Made by a program: the position numbers and the translations under genes
The notes under the pieces: generated by a model
Told to the model about the DNA's origin: nothing
What the model saw: the letters and a program-made list of their open reading frames with translations, nothing else
Databases searched by the model: none
Shown here: one piece after another, positions 1-5,863 of the stretch
How the letters are laid out: each line of letters starts with the position of its first letter
How positions within the stretch are numbered: position 1 is the stretch's first letter
Source of the DNA: an uncultured Collinsella sp.
GTDB lineage: Bacteria; Actinomycetota; Coriobacteriia; Coriobacteriales; Coriobacteriaceae
Assembly (NCBI GenBank): GCA_900551605.1
Contig: URWS01000103.1
Span: 1-5,863, forward strand
Direction: 5' to 3'
DNA: 5,863 nucleotides

Positions 1-80
1 GTGTCATACTGCTGAACCACACAAGGAATCAGCCCACGGGCGTCGTATTTGAGCTCGGACGCAGTTGTCACTTGCTCCAT
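1..80 (-). CDS. hisI: Phosphoribosyl-AMP cyclohydrolase, N-terminal fragment (HisI or HisIE)
   Basis: The gene begins here and runs off the left edge, so only 26 full codons and a partial Thr codon are visible. The readable stretch includes LKYDARGLIPCVVQQYD, which matches the opening of the PRA-CH family (usual pattern LK.D..GLIP.IVQD, followed by TGEVLML, which would lie outside). The family is a Zn/Mg-dependent cytosolic enzyme that hydrolyses the adenine ring of phosphoribosyl-AMP to give ProFAR, the substrate of HisA. The ATG directly follows the hisF stop (TAAATG) with no spacer. The upstream sequence has only a weak GGA instead of the strong AGGAGG sites of the other genes, so initiation probably depends on ribosomes finishing hisF. 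A GTG at codon 4 is an unlikely alternative start. Whether a HisE domain is fused at the C-terminus cannot be seen. Identification is good given family match and context. Confidence 0.88.
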   Translation of the reverse strand, partial: MEQVTTASELKYDARGLIPCVVQQYD

Positions 81-863
81 TTAAAAATCCAATCTCACGG
101 GAATACCCTGCGACGCCATATACTCCTTCACCTGGCGAATGCTGAAGGTTCCAAAGTGAAAGACGCTCGCCGCCAGCACGGCATCGGCCTCGCCCTCGAT
201 CACACCCTCGGCGAAATGCTCGAGCGTGCCCACGCCGCCGCTCGCAATCACCGGAATCGGCACCGCGCGGGCCACGGCGCGGGTGAGCGCCAGGTCAAAG
301 CCGGCCTTGGTGCCGTCGCGATCCATACTGGTCAGCAGGATCTCGCCGGCACCGCGACGAGCCGCCTCCTCGGCCCACGACACCGCGTCGATACCCGTGG
401 CGTTACGACCGCCCGCGGTAAAGACCTCCCACTTGTCGGCACCCGGCTCTCCGGGCAAACCGACGCGCTTGGCATCGATCGCCACGACCACGGCCTGGCT
501 GCCAAACGCCGCGGCAGCCTGGCTGATCAACGACGGGTCGCGCACGGCCGCCGAGTTGAGCGACACCTTGTCGGCACCGGCGGCAACCATGGTGCGCATG
601 CCCGCCAGGTCGCGAAAGCCGCCGCCCACGGTATAGGGAATGGCCAGTTCCTCGGCAGCATGCGCTGCCATCTCGATAGTCGTCGCGCGGTTATCGCTCG
701 TGGCGGTAATGTCCAAGAAGACGACCTCGTCCGCACCCTCGCGGTCGTAGGCGCGCGCCAGCTCCACCGGATCGCCCGCATCGCGCAGGCTCACAAAGTT
801 GACGCCCTTGACCACACGGCCGTCCTTGACGTCCAGGCAGGGAATCACACGTTTGGTAAGCAT
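81..863 (-). CDS. hisF: Imidazole glycerol phosphate synthase, cyclase subunit HisF
   Basis: This complete 260-residue protein is the cyclase subunit of IGP synthase. It takes ammonia from HisH and converts PRFAR into imidazole glycerol phosphate and AICAR in the cytosol. It is a (beta/alpha)8 barrel of the HisA/HisF family at normal family length. The N-terminal KRVIPCLDV carries the catalytic Asp11, and VVVAIDAKR carries the second catalytic Asp130, both at the standard positions of the family. Phosphate-binding motifs are visible at TVGGGFRD (about 78-85), in the [10 protein letters not shown] stretch and in VIASGGVG. The ATG is preceded by a purine-rich AGGGGAGGAG (870-879), about 8 nt upstream when measured from GGAGG. 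hisF starts 3 nt after the hisA stop, and its TAA abuts the hisI ATG. Its partner hisH lies two genes upstream in the same operon. Nothing is odd in the sequence. Confidence 0.97.
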   Translation of the reverse strand: MLTKRVIPCLDVKDGRVVKGVNFVSLRDAGDPVELARAYDREGADEVVFLDITATSDNRATTIEMAAHAAEELAIPYTVGGGFRDLAGMRTMVAAGADKVSLNSAAVRDPSLISQAAAAFGSQAVVVAIDAKRVGLPGEPGADKWEVFTAGGRNATGIDAVSWAEEAARRGAGEILLTSMDRDGTKAGFDLALTRAVARAVPIPVIASGGVGTLEHFAEGVIEGEADAVLAASVFHFGTFSIRQVKEYMASQGIPVRLDF

Positions 864-866
864 GGG

Positions 867-1610
867 CTACTCCTCCCCTCGGGCGGCGGCTAGCGCCTGT
901 ACCAGCGTAAAGTTGCCCTCGTAGAGCGCACGGCCGGTAATGGCGCCCTCGATGGCATCCTCGCCCACCGCGGCAAGCGCGCGGATATCGTCGAGCGTCG
1001 AGATACCACCCGAAGCCACGACGGGAAAGCCCGCGACCTCGGCCACATGGCGATACGCCGCCACATCGATGCCCGTCTGCATGCCATCGCGCGCGATGTC
1101 GGTATACACCAGATGCTTAAAGCCCAGCTCGGAAAGCTGCGCCACGGCGTCGTCGAGCGCCACGCCCGCGCCGTCACGCCAGCCGTTCACCTTGACCTGG
1201 CCGTCGCGCGCGGCGATATCTGCCACCAACAGCTCGCCAAAGCCTTGGGCTGCCACCTCGGCAAAACCCGGCTCGGTCACGAGCACCGTGCCTAGTGCAA
1301 TGCGGCGCGCACCATAGCCGGCCAGCTCGTCGATGCGCGCGAGCGAACGGACGCCGCCGCCCACGTCCACGGACAGGCCGTCGACGCCACAGATGGCCTT
1401 AATCGCCGCCGAGTTGGCAGCGCATGTGTCCTCGTCCTCGCCAAAGGCAGCGGACAGGTCGACGACGTGCACCCAGCTTGCGCCCTGCTCGGCAAACGAG
1501 CGGGCGACGGCCACGGGGTCATCGGAATATACCTTGCAGCGGCTGCGGTCGCCGCGCTCCAGGCGCACGACCTTGCCGCCGATCAGATCGATTGCGGGAA
1601 ACAGGATCAT
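867..1610 (-). CDS. hisA: ProFAR isomerase HisA
   Basis: This complete 247-residue (beta/alpha)8 barrel enzyme isomerises ProFAR to PRFAR by an Amadori rearrangement, the step before HisHF. FPAIDLIGGKVVRL at the N-terminus holds catalytic Asp8. VADIAARDG holds the second acidic residue, Asp131, and YTDIARDGMQTG (169-180) and VVASGGIS are the usual C-terminal phosphate-binding loops. The internal motif VNGW (141-144) and VGGGVRS (83-89) are of ordinary HisA type, not the RGW and SGG forms of the bifunctional HisA/TrpF enzyme PriA found in many actinobacteria. A single-substrate HisA is therefore inferred. The ATG overlaps the hisH stop as ATGA (4 nt), and GAGGAGG at 1618-1624 sits 7 nt upstream inside the hisH end, so translation is probably coupled. 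The C-terminus ALYEGNFTLVQALAAA is typical. Length is normal. Confidence 0.96.
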   Translation of the reverse strand: MILFPAIDLIGGKVVRLERGDRSRCKVYSDDPVAVARSFAEQGASWVHVVDLSAAFGEDEDTCAANSAAIKAICGVDGLSVDVGGGVRSLARIDELAGYGARRIALGTVLVTEPGFAEVAAQGFGELLVADIAARDGQVKVNGWRDGAGVALDDAVAQLSELGFKHLVYTDIARDGMQTGIDVAAYRHVAEVAGFPVVASGGISTLDDIRALAAVGEDAIEGAITGRALYEGNFTLVQALAAARGEE

Positions 1611-2308
1611 CGGCCAGCCTCCTCGACGATGTTGACGAAGTTCTTAAGAATGCGCTGACCCAGCGCGGAGGATTTCTCGGGATGGAACTGGCAGCCCCAC
1701 ACGTTGCCATGGCGCACGATGCACGGGAAGCTCCGTGTATAGTGCGTGCGCGCCAGCACATCGGCGGCATCGGCATCGTCGGCCACCGCATAGCTGTGGG
1801 TGAAATACATGTTGGCACCCTCGGCAAAACCGGCGAGCAGCGGGTCGGCCGCACCGGCGGGCGTCATGTGCACCTGGTCCCAGCCCACGTGCGGCACCTT
1901 CAGGCGGCTCGACTCCAAGCGCGTGCACGAACCGCGCATAATGCCCAGGCCATCGACCCAGGGGCCACCGGCCTGCTCGGGGGTGTTGCCGTCGGCGACC
2001 ACGCCCTCGTCCGCCGGCACCCCCTCATTGCCGCGTTCAAAAAATAATTGAAGGCCCAGGCAGATGCCGAGCAGCGGAGTTCCGGCGGCAACGGCGTCGA
2101 GCGCCGCGTCCGCCTCGCCGCTCTGGCGCATAAAGGCGATCGCGTCATAGAACGCGCCCACGCCCGGGATGACCAAGCCGTCGGCGTTGCGGATCTGCTC
2201 CGGATCGTCCGACGTACAGGCGGCGGCACCGGCGCGCGCAAGCCCGCGCACAACGCTCGACAAGTTGCCCTTGTGATAGTCGACCACCACGATCTTCGGT
2301 TCGCCCAC
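1607..2308 (-). CDS. hisH: IGP synthase, glutamine amidotransferase subunit HisH (GTG start)
   Basis: HisH hydrolyses glutamine and channels ammonia to HisF. With the GTG start chosen here it has 233 residues and begins (M)GEPKIVVVDYHKGNL, as the class I amidotransferase fold should. The oxyanion-strand motif IPGVGAF is at 47-53, the nucleophile Cys83 lies in GICLG, KVPHVGW is at 137-143, and FHPEKS holds His209 and Glu211 of the triad, so the enzyme looks intact. The GTG is preferred over an in-frame ATG at 2329 because AAAAGGAGGG (2314-2323) lies 6 nt before the GTG and would be inside the coding region otherwise. At 233 residues it is longer than the usual 200 or so. Most of the excess is an extra acidic, Gly-rich stretch at about residues 96-115, between the nucleophile region and GLGI. 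The gene ends in a 4-nt overlap with hisA and follows hisB after a 46-nt gap. Confidence 0.94.
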   Translation of the reverse strand: MGEPKIVVVDYHKGNLSSVVRGLARAGAAACTSDDPEQIRNADGLVIPGVGAFYDAIAFMRQSGEADAALDAVAAGTPLLGICLGLQLFFERGNEGVPADEGVVADGNTPEQAGGPWVDGLGIMRGSCTRLESSRLKVPHVGWDQVHMTPAGAADPLLAGFAEGANMYFTHSYAVADDADAADVLARTHYTRSFPCIVRHGNVWGCQFHPEKSSALGQRILKNFVNIVEEAGR

Positions 2309-2313
2309 GCGAT

Positions 2314-2323
2314 CCCTCCTTTT
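2314..2323 (-). promoter_or_regulatory. Ribosome binding site that fixes the hisH GTG start
   Basis: On the minus strand this reads AAAAGGAGGG, a strong Shine-Dalgarno match, and its AGGAGG core ends 6 nt before GTG at 2308. The upstream in-frame ATG at 2329 has no comparable site before it (AGGTTTTGA only). Starting there would place this purine block inside the gene and add a basic GKRRDR stretch absent from HisH proteins in general. Confidence 0.8.
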
Positions 2324-2333
2324 CCCCATTCAA

Positions 2334-2356
2334 AACCTGTCCCTTTTTGGCAGGTT
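2334..2356 (-). repeat. Short inverted repeat (hairpin) between hisB and hisH
   Basis: AACCTG and CAGGTT form a perfect 6-bp inverted repeat. Two further C-G pairs give an 8-bp stem with one bulged A and an AAAAAG loop in the operon transcript. The left arm uses the last two bases of the hisB TAA stop, and the right arm runs into UUUUG. It lies in the only gap longer than 3 nt between hisD and hisI. The U tract is short and half of it is paired, so it is a poor intrinsic terminator. Processing, mRNA stability, partial attenuation or a REP-like remnant are all possible. The inverted repeat is seen directly; its function is unknown. Confidence 0.55.
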
Positions 2357-2942
2357 ACAGTGAACCCTTGGTGCTGGGGATGCCCTGCACGCGGGGATCG
2401 AGCTCGCAGGCGTGGCGCATCGTGCGGCCCACGGCCTTAAAGGCGGCCTCGATAATGTGATGCGAGTTGCCGCCCGCCAGCTCGCGCACGTGCAGCGTGA
2501 GCTTGGCGTCGCGCGCAAAGGCGTAGAAGAACTCGACGGCCAGCTCGGTATCGAAGCTGCCCACGCGCTCGGTCGGCACGGGCAGCTCGCAGTAGGCCTG
2601 CCCGCGGCCCGAAATATCAACAGCAGCCATCACAAGTGTCTCGTCCATGGCGATCGCCGCGTCGGCAAAGCGCGTAATGCCCGCCTTGTCGCCCAGCGCC
2701 TGGCAAAACGCCTCGCCCAGCACAATACCCGCGTCCTCGACGGTGTGGTGCGCATCGACCTCGACGTCGCCCACCGCGTGCACCGTCAGATCGAACAGGC
2801 CATGGCGACCAAAGGCGTTGAGCATATGGTCGAAAAACGGTACACCGGTCGAGATATCGCACACGCCGCTTCCGTCCAGGTCGAGCTTTACGACAATGTC
2901 GGTCTCACCCGTCTTGCGGGTCACCTCGGCATAACGGCCCAT
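2355..2942 (-). CDS. hisB: Imidazoleglycerol-phosphate dehydratase HisB (monofunctional)
   Basis: This complete 195-residue enzyme is the Mn-dependent dehydratase converting imidazole glycerol phosphate into imidazole acetol phosphate, the substrate of HisC. The paired metal-binding motifs are intact: HHTVED at 65-70 and NSHHIIEAAFKA at 159-170. FFDHML (36-41) and the C-terminal IPSTKG (188-193) are also family hallmarks. The length matches the monofunctional form. There is no N-terminal HAD phosphatase domain of the enterobacterial bifunctional type, so histidinol-phosphate phosphatase must be encoded elsewhere. The ATG directly follows the hisC TAG with no spacer, and AAGGAGG (2951-2957) sits 8 nt upstream within the last codons of hisC, so hisC and hisB are probably translationally coupled. 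Its stop codon is part of a small hairpin preceding hisH. Confidence 0.97.
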   Translation of the reverse strand: MGRYAEVTRKTGETDIVVKLDLDGSGVCDISTGVPFFDHMLNAFGRHGLFDLTVHAVGDVEVDAHHTVEDAGIVLGEAFCQALGDKAGITRFADAAIAMDETLVMAAVDISGRGQAYCELPVPTERVGSFDTELAVEFFYAFARDAKLTLHVRELAGGNSHHIIEAAFKAVGRTMRHACELDPRVQGIPSTKGSL

Positions 2943-4058
2943 CTACATCTCCTCCTTCACCAGCGCAGCAAACGCAGCCAGCACCTCGTCGTTTTCCCGC
3001 GGCGTACCCACGGTAATGCGTAGGCAGTCCGCGAGCCCCGGCGCATAGCTAAAGTCGCGCACCAAAATCGAATACTCGTCGCGCAGGCGCTCGCGCACGC
3101 GCGTGGCATGCGGCGTGCGCACGAGCACAAAGTTCGCCGCGCTCGGCCATGCCTCCACGGGCAGGCCCTCGGCAGCCATCGCGCGCAGGGCGGCCAGCTC
3201 GCGCTCACGCTCGGATGCGACTTGCGCCACCACGGGCGCATACGCATCGCGGGCGCGCACGCAGGCAAGCGCCGCCGCCTGGCTCAGCACGTTGACCGAA
3301 TAGATCTGGCGAATCGCCGCGAACACCTCGATAACCTCAGGCGCCGCGATCACATAGCCCAAGCGCGTGCCGGCGGCGCCAAACGCCTTGGACAGCGTGT
3401 GCAGAATCACCAGGTTGGGGTGCTCGGCGATAAGGCCCTGCGCCGTGGTGGCCGCGCCAAACGAATCGTCGGCAAACTCAACGTAGGCCTCGTCGACCAT
3501 AACCATGCCGGGGCACGCATCGCACAGAGCCGCGACAAAGTCGAGCGGGGCCACGTCGCCCGTTGGATTGTTGGGCGAGGTCACGATCGCCAGGTTGCAC
3601 GCGGGCGCCGCGGCGAGCACCGCTGCCTGGTCGAGCTCAAAGCTCGCCGGATCGCGCCACACGTCGCGCACCTCGGTCTGGCACAGCGACGCAAAGAAGG
3701 CGTACTCGCTAAAGCACGGCGGGCAGTTGAGCAGAGTCCGCCCCGCGCCGCCAAACGCCAGCAGGTAGTTATAGAGCAGCTCATCGCCGCCGTTGCCCAC
3801 GCAGATATTCTCGCGCGTCACGCCATGCCAAGCAGCAAGCTCGTCGCGCAGGTCGTTGGACATGGGATCGGGATAGCGGTTGAGCGGCGTGGCAGCAAGG
3901 GCCGCATCGACCGCCTCGCGCACACCGGCCGGCACAGGATAGGTGTTCTCGTTGGCCGAAAGGTTGATGCGCGTGGGCGTAAAGTTGGGATCATAGGGCT
4001 CAATACCGGCCAGGTAAGGCTGGACGAGCTCCTTCATGCGGGGTGAAAGCTCGGCCAT
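2943..4058 (-). CDS. hisC: Histidinol-phosphate aminotransferase HisC
   Basis: This complete 371-residue PLP enzyme of aminotransferase fold type I transfers an amino group from glutamate to imidazole acetol phosphate to make histidinol phosphate. Visible motifs in order are LSANEN (33-38), GNGGDELL (88-95), the SPNNPTG cofactor loop (161-167), DEAYVEF (189-195), TLSKAFG with Schiff-base Lys224, TRLGY, and LRITVG with the substrate-carboxylate Arg347. The start chosen is ATG at 4058: GAGGAGG (4065-4071) ends 6 nt before it. An in-frame ATG further upstream at 4091 would add 11 residues ([10 protein letters not shown] after Met) encoded inside the hisD end and lacks support. hisC starts 1 nt after the hisD stop and abuts hisB, so it belongs firmly to this operon. 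Similar aminotransferases can act on aromatic amino acids, but the context argues for HisC. Confidence 0.96.
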   Translation of the reverse strand: MAELSPRMKELVQPYLAGIEPYDPNFTPTRINLSANENTYPVPAGVREAVDAALAATPLNRYPDPMSNDLRDELAAWHGVTRENICVGNGGDELLYNYLLAFGGAGRTLLNCPPCFSEYAFFASLCQTEVRDVWRDPASFELDQAAVLAAAPACNLAIVTSPNNPTGDVAPLDFVAALCDACPGMVMVDEAYVEFADDSFGAATTAQGLIAEHPNLVILHTLSKAFGAAGTRLGYVIAAPEVIEVFAAIRQIYSVNVLSQAAALACVRARDAYAPVVAQVASERERELAALRAMAAEGLPVEAWPSAANFVLVRTPHATRVRERLRDEYSILVRDFSYAPGLADCLRITVGTPRENDEVLAAFAALVKEEM

Positions 4059-4059
4059 A

Positions 4060-5496
4060 TTAGGCCTCCTCGCCGGCCGCACCGGCGGCACTGCTCGCAG
4101 CCGCCGCCAGGTCTACGCCCTCAGCAACCGTCGCCACGGCGTCGCCCGGCCAGGCAACCTTGGTCAGGTCGGCCGCGGCCAGCGACTCAGCGCTCACGGA
4201 GTCCTCGCCCTGCTCCAGCACGCGACGGCGCAGTGCGGCCGAAAGCGCGTGTGCCCACAGGCCCTCTGCCTCGGCCAGGCGCTGCGTGGCGGGAGCGTCG
4301 AAAAGCAGGCCCTCGGGCGTATAGCAAATGACGCTCGAGCGCTTGACGAACTCCTCCACCGAAAGCGGGTTGGAGAACATGGCCGTGCCGCCGGTCGGCA
4401 GCGTGTGGTTGGGGCCGGCGACGTAATCGCCGAGCGGCTCGGAGCTCCAGGCGCCCACAAAGATGGCGCCGGCGTTGCGAATGCCGCCGAGCAGGCCCAT
4501 CGCGTCCTTGCAGTGCAGCTCCAGGTGCTCGGGCGCCACGGTGTTCACGGCCTCGACAGCGGCGGCCATGTCGGCGGCAACCACGATCGTGCCCTCGTTG
4601 TCGAGCGAGGCACGCGTGATCTCGGCGCGCGGCGACTGCACGACCAAGATGTCGATGCCGGCCTCGACCTCGCGCGCAAACTGCTCGTCGCAGGTCACCA
4701 GATAGCAGGCGGCCAGCGGATCGTGCTCGGCCTGGGCCATCAGATCGGCCGCGACCACCATGGGCTTGGCCGTGGCGTCGGCCAGCACGCAAACCTCGGA
4801 CGGGCCGGCGACCATGTCGATGCCCACGTCGCCCGACACGATCTGCTTGGCCGCGGCGACAAAGGCGTTGCCCGGACCGGTGATCTTGTCGACACGAGGA
4901 ATGGTCTCGGTGCCATACGCCAGCGCGGCCACGGCCTGGGCGCCGCCCACCATATAGATCTCGTCCACGCCGCCGAGCTTGGCAGCCGCAAGCGTATACG
5001 GGCTGATCAGGCCATCTTTTTGCGGCGGAGTCACCATGACCACGCGCTTGACGCCGGCCACCTTGGCGGGGATGGCGTTCATGAGCACGGTGGAGGGATA
5101 CTGCGCGCGGCCTCCCGGCACGTAGATGCCGGCCGCGGCAAGCGGGGTCACCTTAACGCCGAGCATCGTGCCGTCCGGGCGCGTGGTAAACCAGCTCTGC
5201 TCGACCTCGCGCTGGTGGAATTCGCGAATCTGGCGCGCAGCCTTCTCGAGTGCGGCGACAAAGGCCGGATCGAGGCCCTCGAGCGCGGCATCGATCTGCT
5301 CCTGCGGCAGGCGGAAGCTTTCCAGCTCAACACCGTCAAAACGCTGGCAGTAATCGCGCACCGCGGCATCGCCGTTGGCGCGCACGTTGGTCACGATATC
5401 GCGGGCGGCGTCGACGATATTTTGCGGCAACACGCCCTTGCGGTTGAGCTGATTGGTGACGAGGCGCTCGCCGGGAGCAAGTTTGATGGTCTTCAT
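4060..5496 (-). CDS. hisD: Histidinol dehydrogenase HisD with extra C-terminal tail
   Basis: HisD is the Zn-dependent, NAD-linked enzyme that oxidises histidinol through histidinal to histidine, the last two steps of the pathway. With the start used here it has 478 residues. Expected residues are present: [11 protein letters not shown] (208-218), [11 protein letters not shown] (230-240), zinc ligands Gln255 and His258 in AQAEHD, the catalytic pair Glu323-His324 in APEHLEL, Asp357 in [16 protein letters not shown], and His416 in EGLWAHALS. The start is ATG at 5496, giving [12 protein letters not shown], supported by TAGGGGA (5504-5510) 7 nt upstream. The frame stays open to an ATG at 5592, but those 32 residues look non-coding. 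The usual length is about 430. The excess is an Ala-rich tail from about residue 425 onward, beyond the last zinc ligand. The end of that tail also carries the hisC ribosome binding site. Confidence 0.96.
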   Translation of the reverse strand: MKTIKLAPGERLVTNQLNRKGVLPQNIVDAARDIVTNVRANGDAAVRDYCQRFDGVELESFRLPQEQIDAALEGLDPAFVAALEKAARQIREFHQREVEQSWFTTRPDGTMLGVKVTPLAAAGIYVPGGRAQYPSTVLMNAIPAKVAGVKRVVMVTPPQKDGLISPYTLAAAKLGGVDEIYMVGGAQAVAALAYGTETIPRVDKITGPGNAFVAAAKQIVSGDVGIDMVAGPSEVCVLADATAKPMVVAADLMAQAEHDPLAACYLVTCDEQFAREVEAGIDILVVQSPRAEITRASLDNEGTIVVAADMAAAVEAVNTVAPEHLELHCKDAMGLLGGIRNAGAIFVGAWSSEPLGDYVAGPNHTLPTGGTAMFSNPLSVEEFVKRSSVICYTPEGLLFDAPATQRLAEAEGLWAHALSAALRRRVLEQGEDSVSAESLAAADLTKVAWPGDAVATVAEGVDLAAAASSAAGAAGEEA

Positions 5497-5601
5497 ATCG
5501 GTATCCCCTATCGGTTGAGGTTGCGTCTGAGAAACGTGAGACCAGGCGGCGGCGACAATCGACCCGCAGCCCGGATATGGGGGCGCCCGCACGCGCTCGC
5601 G
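5497..5601 (-). other. hisG-hisD intergenic gap
   Basis: This 105-nt gap is the longest non-coding stretch in the window. The hisG-proximal half is very GC-rich (CGCGAGCGCG, GGGCGCCC) and the hisD-proximal half is more balanced, ending in the hisD ribosome binding site TAGGGGA at 5504-5510. I see no convincing -35/-10 pair and no hairpin followed by a T tract, so neither an internal promoter nor a terminator can be called. It could be a plain leader or RNA-processing region. Confidence 0.5.
5504..5510 (-). promoter_or_regulatory. Ribosome binding site that fixes the hisD start
   Basis: The minus strand reads TAGGGGA, ending 7 nt before ATG at 5496. It supports the start giving [12 protein letters not shown], which aligns with the usual HisD opening. 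The longer open frame starting at 5592 has no purine-rich site in the visible sequence before it. Confidence 0.7.
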
Positions 5602-5863
5602 CTATTGTGCCGAGCCCGCGACGGGCTCAAAATGCTTGTCCTTCACGGCCGCCGCCAGGCGATCGGCCAGGTTGCGCACACGTGGGTCCAGGCGCGCCGC
5701 GCCCGGGTTAACGAAGAAGCGCGCCGTGCAGTCCATAATGCGACCAGTAATAACCAGGTCGTTGTCGCGCAGGGTCGCGCCCGTGGCGGTAATGTCCACG
5801 ATGCGGTCGGTCATACCGACGATGGGGCCCAGCTCGATGTTGCCGTGCAGCGAGACGATATCG
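5602..5863 (-). CDS. hisG: ATP phosphoribosyltransferase, C-terminal part of a short-form HisG
   Basis: Eighty-six C-terminal residues are visible; the start lies beyond the right edge. HisG joins PRPP and ATP to form phosphoribosyl-ATP, the committed and feedback-controlled first step of the pathway. The stretch HGNIELGPIVGMTDRIVDI followed by TGATLRDNDLV matches the conserved end of the catalytic domain, including the PRPP-binding loop region. After TARFFVNPGAARL the protein has about 28 residues and then TAG. This is the pattern of the short form, which lacks the roughly 80-residue ACT-like regulatory domain of the long form and works as a complex with HisZ. A hisZ upstream, outside this window, is inferred. 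hisD follows after 105 nt. Confidence 0.94.
   Translation of the reverse strand, partial: DIVSLHGNIELGPIVGMTDRIVDITATGATLRDNDLVITGRIMDCTARFFVNPGAARLDPRVRNLADRLAAAVKDKHFEPVAGSAQ

Noticed and set aside
72..893. Long plus-strand open frame of 273 residues opposite hisF
   Set aside because: It is rich in His, Arg, Ala and Gly, as expected for the antisense of a GC-rich gene. It resembles no known family and lies opposite an intact hisF.
2331..2356. Intrinsic terminator after hisB
   Set aside because: The stem is short with a bulge and the U tract is only four bases, two of them paired. hisH, hisA and hisF continue the same pathway and strand immediately after.
2412..3023. Plus-strand open frame of 203 residues opposite hisB
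   Set aside because: It mirrors hisB codon bias, runs across the hisB-hisC junction on the other strand, and shows no family motifs.
3108..4046. Plus-strand open frame of 312 residues opposite hisC
   Set aside because: Same antisense pattern over an intact hisC with all PLP motifs; composition is Arg/His/Ala-rich with no recognisable domain.
4059..4091. N-terminal extension of HisC from the ATG at 4091
   Set aside because: It would overlap the hisD end by 32 nt, and GAGGAGG is placed for the ATG at 4058.
5497..5592. N-terminal extension of HisD from the ATG at 5592
   Set aside because: The added 32 residues do not resemble a HisD N-terminus, and a ribosome binding site sits correctly before the ATG at 5496.
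5497..5601. Internal promoter before hisD
   Set aside because: A TTGTCG-like hexamer is present, but no acceptable -10 element lies at the right spacing.
1..5863. Undescribed system, CRISPR array, tRNA or mobile element
   Set aside because: I found no direct repeat arrays, tRNA-like clover elements, transposase motifs or terminal repeats. Conserved his genes account for nearly all of the sequence.

Overview
The window is a GC-rich segment of a bacterial chromosome filled by one histidine biosynthesis operon, read entirely on the minus strand. It enters at the right edge in the last third of hisG and runs leftwards through hisD, hisC, hisB, hisH, hisA and hisF into the first 27 codons of hisI at the left edge. 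Six genes are complete and two are cut by the window edges. I see no mobile element, CRISPR array, RNA gene or credible plus-strand gene. The long plus-strand open frames are antisense shadows of the his genes.

The organism is most likely a high-GC actinobacterium of the class Coriobacteriia (Collinsella-like). This is an inference from base composition, strong GGAGG-type ribosome binding sites, the protein flavour, and a G-D-C-B-H-A-F-I order that combines an actinobacterial-style D-C-B-H-A-F-I run with a short-form HisG. It was not tested by any search.

Layout from right to left, in transcription order: hisG C-terminus (5602-5863), a 105-nt gap, hisD (4060-5496), 1 nt, hisC (2943-4058), 0 nt, hisB (2355-2942), a 46-nt gap with a small hairpin, hisH (1607-2308, GTG start), a 4-nt overlap, hisA (867-1610), 3 nt, hisF (81-863), 0 nt, hisI (1-80, partial). 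The near-zero spacing implies one polycistronic message with translational coupling.

The genes work together as the pathway from PRPP and ATP to histidine. HisG starts it. HisI (with a HisE activity not visible here) opens the adenine ring. HisA isomerises ProFAR. HisH and HisF form the glutamine-dependent IGP synthase. HisB dehydrates IGP, HisC transaminates, and HisD oxidises histidinol to histidine. The pathway is not complete in view: HisZ (expected with a short HisG), HisE and a histidinol-phosphate phosphatase must lie outside the window.

I found no new biological system. The second-look items are modest: an extra C-terminal tail on HisD, an extra loop in HisH beside an AT-rich patch, a palindromic hairpin between hisB and hisH, and start-site corrections for hisD, hisC and hisH.
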